From contig CAWDOP010000010.1 in assembly GCA_963804005.1 (NCBI GenBank), forward strand, positions 109,033 to 173,032: a stretch of 64,000 bases of DNA, written 5' to 3'. Positions 60,944 to 64,000 of the stretch are shown piece after piece. Position 1 is the stretch's first letter. The number at the start of each line of letters is the position of its first letter. Below the pieces are notes generated by a model, which saw nothing but the letters and a program-made list of their open reading frames with translations, was not told the origin of the DNA and made no database searches. This DNA comes from JAGXRK01 sp963804005. GTDB taxonomy: Bacteria > Bacteroidota > Ignavibacteria > Ignavibacteriales > Ignavibacteriaceae. The position numbers and the translations under genes were made by a program.

Positions 60944-61072
60944 CAATCCCTAAAACCGGCAACAACTCGAATAGTGTTAATGCCATTTTTTACTTAGTCT
61001 TTATCTCTTTGATGCTTTCTTGTTTATTATTTATTTTGGCAACGTAATTATAAAGGAAACTTTCATTCTCTG

Positions 61073-63007
61073 ATGTTCATCAAAACCACTATTGTTATTA
61101 TTTCAGCTTCTTTTCTGCTTTATTCACAGGAGATTACCGATACAACTGCCGTTGTAACAGATTCGCTTTTTGTAAGTGATTCTATTGCTGTTAACGATTC
61201 ACTAATTTTAAAAGATTCTTTGCAGGTTTTAGATTCGGTTATTGTCTTCCCGAAGAATCTTTCTGAAAACAGTTTTGAAGTTGAAAGAGATATCTACTTA
61301 AGAAATGATTATAGATATACCGGAGATCTTTTCGAACCATTTCAATTTAATTTTATAAAAGATTTCGGATTTCCCGGTCAGCCCAATGAAACATTTATTT
61401 ATGGCGTAGGACATACGGGGATTGGTTATATGCTTGACGGCATATTAATAAATGACAGAAGATCAAACGGACTCGACTTAAATTTAATTCAAAGTGAAGA
61501 TATTGAAACGATCGAAATAATTCCTTCACCAAAAGGATTTTTATACGGTCCGGCAAATAATCCGGTTGCAGTAAATTTTATAACAAGAGATTTTATCCCG
61601 GAGCAGCCTTTTTCAAGAATAAAATACTACCAGGGACCGGATGGTGAAGCAATGGTTGATGGAAGTTTTAATGCTGCATTCAGCAAAAATTTTCTTCTTT
61701 CATTTGATGTAACAAACAGAAAGTATGACAGTTTATATGCCAACACAGCTTTTTCTACCTGGCAGGCGAAAGTAAAGGCAAAATATTTCTTCTCCAACTC
61801 TCTTTATCTTACAGCAACATATAATTATGCTGATAAGAAAACCGGATTATGGGGCGGAGTTGATAGAGATAGCATCTTTGCACTTGGTATGCAATTGGAT
61901 GGTTTACTCTACGATCCCGATTTCGCACCGGTTAGTTGTCCTTTTTTAATACAGAATGACTTGCTTCATTTCACCTCTTTGCGATTAAATGCCATTCAAA
62001 GTGAAGACTCCAGAACAGAGTTTACGTTATATCAGCAATTTCAAGAATCAAAGACTAACGACACTTTCAATACGGAATTTGATAATACCACTTTTGGAAT
62101 TAATATTAATCAAACTTTTAAGCGTTCAATATTTTACTTTTATCTTGCGGGTAATTATGAAAGAAACACTCTGGAAAATTGGTATCGTTACAATACGGGG
62201 ACAGAAACCATAACTGGTTATTCAAAATATTTTAACAAGTTTTATTCAGTTGCCGGATCTGTTTCTGCTGACGTAATCGAAAAAGTAAAACCGTCTGTAT
62301 TTTTTAAGATAAGCAATGCTTATCGGGAATATAATAGTCCTGGTAGTGATATTGTCTCTTCGGGTGTTGGTGCTGATGTGACTTATAAACCAATTGAAGA
62401 TATTTTATTATATGTCGGTTACTCAATGTTCGATAAAACATTTTTTGAAGATGATAGGACAACGACTTTTGAAACTGGTTTAAGATATAAAACAGAAAAT
62501 ATTTTTGCAGATGTTAAATATTTCAGAAGAGATAACGCAAATATTTTTTTAGGAACCGGAGTTCCTACAATCTCACCTAATCTTTATGAGATAGGAAATA
62601 TAAACGGACTAGGATTATCTGCTAACATAATCTACTGGTATCTTCAATTGGAAACTCAAACCTCAGCTTACTTTGCAAATAAAGGAGATTTATATAGCGT
62701 CCCGGATTTTAGATTTATCGGCGGATTATATTTCCGTGGAAATTTGTTTCAAGATAATCTTAATCTTAAAACCGGATTTAGATTCACTTATACAGGAAAT
62801 ATAAATTCTTTAACTGAACAATATGGGTTGCTTGCCGTTGATCCTTCGAACAAACTTGATTTTATTCTTTCCGGTGAGATTAGAAAAGCTGCAATATTAT
62901 ATTTTACATGGGAGAATTTACTCGGCAACGAATATTACATTACTACATTTTATCCAATGCCTGGAGGATCAATCCGTTTTGGATTAGCATGGGAGCTTTT
63001 AAACTAA
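61073..63007 (+). CDS. TonB-dependent receptor-like outer-membrane protein
   Basis: 644 residues: a signal peptide (about 1-17), an unusual Asp-Ser-rich linker (about 24-56, repeats of xDSL/IxV), a plug domain (about 75-180, with GYMLDGILINDRRSNGLDL and the IETIEIIPSPKGFLYGPANNPVAVNFI segment typical of TonB plugs) and a beta-barrel to the C-terminus. It should import a bulky ligand (iron chelate, vitamin or glycan) across the outer membrane. The terminal residue is Asn, not the usual Phe/Tyr. Single gene; an AAAGGAAAC lies about 18 bases upstream of the ATG. Confidence 0.85.
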   Translation: MFIKTTIVIISASFLLYSQEITDTTAVVTDSLFVSDSIAVNDSLILKDSLQVLDSVIVFPKNLSENSFEVERDIYLRNDYRYTGDLFEPFQFNFIKDFGFPGQPNETFIYGVGHTGIGYMLDGILINDRRSNGLDLNLIQSEDIETIEIIPSPKGFLYGPANNPVAVNFITRDFIPEQPFSRIKYYQGPDGEAMVDGSFNAAFSKNFLLSFDVTNRKYDSLYANTAFSTWQAKVKAKYFFSNSLYLTATYNYADKKTGLWGGVDRDSIFALGMQLDGLLYDPDFAPVSCPFLIQNDLLHFTSLRLNAIQSEDSRTEFTLYQQFQESKTNDTFNTEFDNTTFGININQTFKRSIFYFYLAGNYERNTLENWYRYNTGTETITGYSKYFNKFYSVAGSVSADVIEKVKPSVFFKISNAYREYNSPGSDIVSSGVGADVTYKPIEDILLYVGYSMFDKTFFEDDRTTTFETGLRYKTENIFADVKYFRRDNANIFLGTGVPTISPNLYEIGNINGLGLSANIIYWYLQLETQTSAYFANKGDLYSVPDFRFIGGLYFRGNLFQDNLNLKTGFRFTYTGNINSLTEQYGLLAVDPSNKLDFILSGEIRKAAILYFTWENLLGNEYYITTFYPMPGGSIRFGLAWELLN

Positions 63008-63046
63008 GAAAATGACACTCAGATAAATCTGGCGCTGATCCGTTTA

Positions 63047-63080
63047 AATCCGCGTAATCTGCGTCATCCGCGTTCTATTG
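63047..63080. repeat. Dispersed 'ATCCGCG'-type repeat, copy 2
   Basis: Matches 33556-33589 at 29 of 34 positions in the same orientation, from AATCCG to CTATTG. Upstream of it (63034-63046) runs further 'GCTGATCCGTTT'-type sequence. It lies between the stop codons of the convergent TonB receptor and LytTR genes. Confidence 0.8.
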
Positions 63081-63082
63081 CT

Positions 63083-63802
63083 TTACAGACTAAGCATTTC
63101 TTTAAACTTCACTGCTTGTCTTCTTGAGACCTCAATCTTTCCGCCACCTTTTAGTTTTACAAGAAGTCCGCCGTTTAGCCATGGTTCAATTGAGTCAACC
63201 CATTTTAAATTGATGATGTGTTTCCTGTTCGCACGGAAAAAAGTTTTATTATCTAATCGTTCATCCAGATAATTAAGTGTTCTGAGAATAAGAGGTTTGT
63301 TTTCATCAAAATAAAGTCTCACATAATTTCCTTCTGATTCAAGAAAGCGGACTTTTTCAAGCTTAACAAACCAGCAGCGCTCACCATCTTTCACAAAAAC
63401 CTGATCTTGATCTGTAAGTGTTTGTGTTCCGGTATGCTTAACAATTTCGGGAACTTTCGGTTGAACTAATTTTCTTATCGTTTCTTCAAGTCTTTTTGGT
63501 TCGATTGGTTTTAATAAATAATCAAGGGCATTATACTCAAATGCTTTTAACGCATATTCATCATACGCTGTTGTAAATACAATTTTAGGAACACTGTCTA
63601 ACTCCTCAAGAAGTTCAAATCCGGTTTTGCCCGGCATTTGAATGTCAAGAAAAACAAGATCTGGGTTGAGATCATCAATTTTTGCTTTTGCTTCTTCGGC
63701 ATTCACTGCTTCACCCACAACTTCGATTTCACCGAATGGAGTCAGCATTCTTCTTAACTCTGCACGAGCTAATCTTTCATCATCAACAATTAAAGCTTTC
63801 AT
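63083..63802 (-). CDS. LytTR-type response regulator
   Basis: 239 residues: a receiver domain (1-118) with the acidic DDE triad (VDDER at 6-10) and phospho-acceptor Asp53 in FLDIQMPG, then a linker and a LytTR DNA-binding domain (about 135-239; FLESEGNYVRLYF, FFRANRKHIINLKWV). LytTR regulators bind direct repeats and control envelope or secretion genes. The ATG overlaps the stop of the upstream kinase gene (ATGA), so both are one unit. Confidence 0.94.
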   Translation of the reverse strand: MKALIVDDERLARAELRRMLTPFGEIEVVGEAVNAEEAKAKIDDLNPDLVFLDIQMPGKTGFELLEELDSVPKIVFTTAYDEYALKAFEYNALDYLLKPIEPKRLEETIRKLVQPKVPEIVKHTGTQTLTDQDQVFVKDGERCWFVKLEKVRFLESEGNYVRLYFDENKPLILRTLNYLDERLDNKTFFRANRKHIINLKWVDSIEPWLNGGLLVKLKGGGKIEVSRRQAVKFKEMLSL

Positions 63803-64000
63803 CTTTTTATTTCTCCTATAGGAATTATTATTTCACAAAGAACTGTTGATTCATTTTCATTTTTTATTGAGAAAGATGCTTCTTCTCCGAACAGCAAATT
63901 TAATCTGTGTTTTGTGTTTGCAATTCCGAACCCCCTCGATGATCGTAATTGACCATCGTTTAACTTTCCGGTATTTCTTATTTCAATTTTTAATTTGTAT
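63799..64000 (-). CDS. Histidine kinase, C-terminal part (runs off window)
   Basis: The last 66 codons of a LytS/YehU-type sensor kinase: an HATPase end with RNTGKLN, SSRGFGIANTKHRLNLLFG (the G2-like ATP lid) and a final beta-strand LCEIIIPIG. The gene continues beyond position 64000. Its stop overlaps the LytTR regulator start, making them a cognate pair. Confidence 0.88.
   Translation of the reverse strand, partial: YKLKIEIRNTGKLNDGQLRSSRGFGIANTKHRLNLLFGEEASFSIKNENESTVLCEIIIPIGEIKR

Noticed and set aside
60914..60956. Calling a CRISPR array here
   Set aside because: A single repeat with one truncated neighbour and no spacer is not an array. Reported as a repeat and finding only.
1..64000. 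tRNA, rRNA, riboswitch and prophage signals
   Set aside because: Reading both strands I found no T-loop/acceptor arrangement, no rRNA-like block, no riboswitch consensus upstream of mgtE, serC or the TonB receptor gene, and no phage structural or integrase genes. A covariance-model search could still find short RNAs I cannot see.

Overview
The window looks like a piece of an AT-rich chromosome from the Ignavibacteria/Bacteroidota side of the bacterial tree. The main evidence is a secreted M23-domain protein (11132-13390) that ends in a type IX secretion sorting domain with the NYPNPFNP motif seen throughout Ignavibacteria. DUF5916, DUF4922, DUF1015, GxxExxY and TonB-plug/barrel families, and several outer-membrane barrels, fit this. 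The placement is inferred from these families; no phylogeny was run. I saw no rRNA, tRNA, prophage or intact CRISPR-Cas locus.

Layout. 1-8.3 kb is an envelope region: a periplasmic beta-carbonic anhydrase, then a long minus-strand block headed by an ECF sigma factor (small membrane protein, MscS-like channel, membrane-anchored sensor-like protein, FnIII lipoprotein, two outer-membrane barrels) and a CPA-type cation/proton antiporter. 8.6-17.5 kb holds DUF1015-serC, the M23/T9SS protein, a TraB-family membrane protein, a DUF5916 barrel and an RRM RNA-binding protein. 17.8-22.5 kb is radA, a GxxExxY gene bracketed by inverted repeats, and alaS. 22.8-29.6 kb has a second ECF sigma/anti-sigma-like pair, a membrane protein preceded by an arginase stub, a SpoIID/LytB protein, a DUF4922 protein and proS with an in-frame palindromic insertion. 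29.8-34.8 kb has two cation antiporters, a U32 peptidase-family RNA hydroxylase and pepT. 34.9-39.8 kb is a nucleotide-sugar cluster (gmd, fcl, DegT aminotransferase, rfbC, rfbA). 39.9-47 kb has mgtE, a pdxB stub, a methyltransferase, a TonB/YwqK protein, an M50-like membrane peptidase, a hybrid-free PAS histidine kinase and xth. 47-51 kb is a ferrous-iron locus. 51.2-58.4 kb is topA-lgt-znuACB followed by pepP. The rest holds a DUF885 lipoprotein, HU, a TonB receptor and a LytTR two-component pair that runs off the right edge.

The most unusual system is the iron locus at 47052-50994. It contains a soluble DtxR-type regulator, a second DtxR-fold protein that is membrane-tethered and carries two FeoA domains, and a FeoB split into separate, overlapping GTPase and permease genes. 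A palindromic operator candidate lies just upstream. The membrane DtxR has lost the basic wing seen in its soluble neighbour, so it may act as a membrane metal sensor or FeoA subunit and not as a repressor.

The window also records genome erosion and small-repeat activity. There are two N-terminal gene stubs (arginase, pdxB), a solo CRISPR-like repeat, an 85-bp hairpin element, two copies of a dispersed repeat, an in-frame 21-bp palindrome inside proS and an inverted-repeat-flanked GxxExxY cassette.
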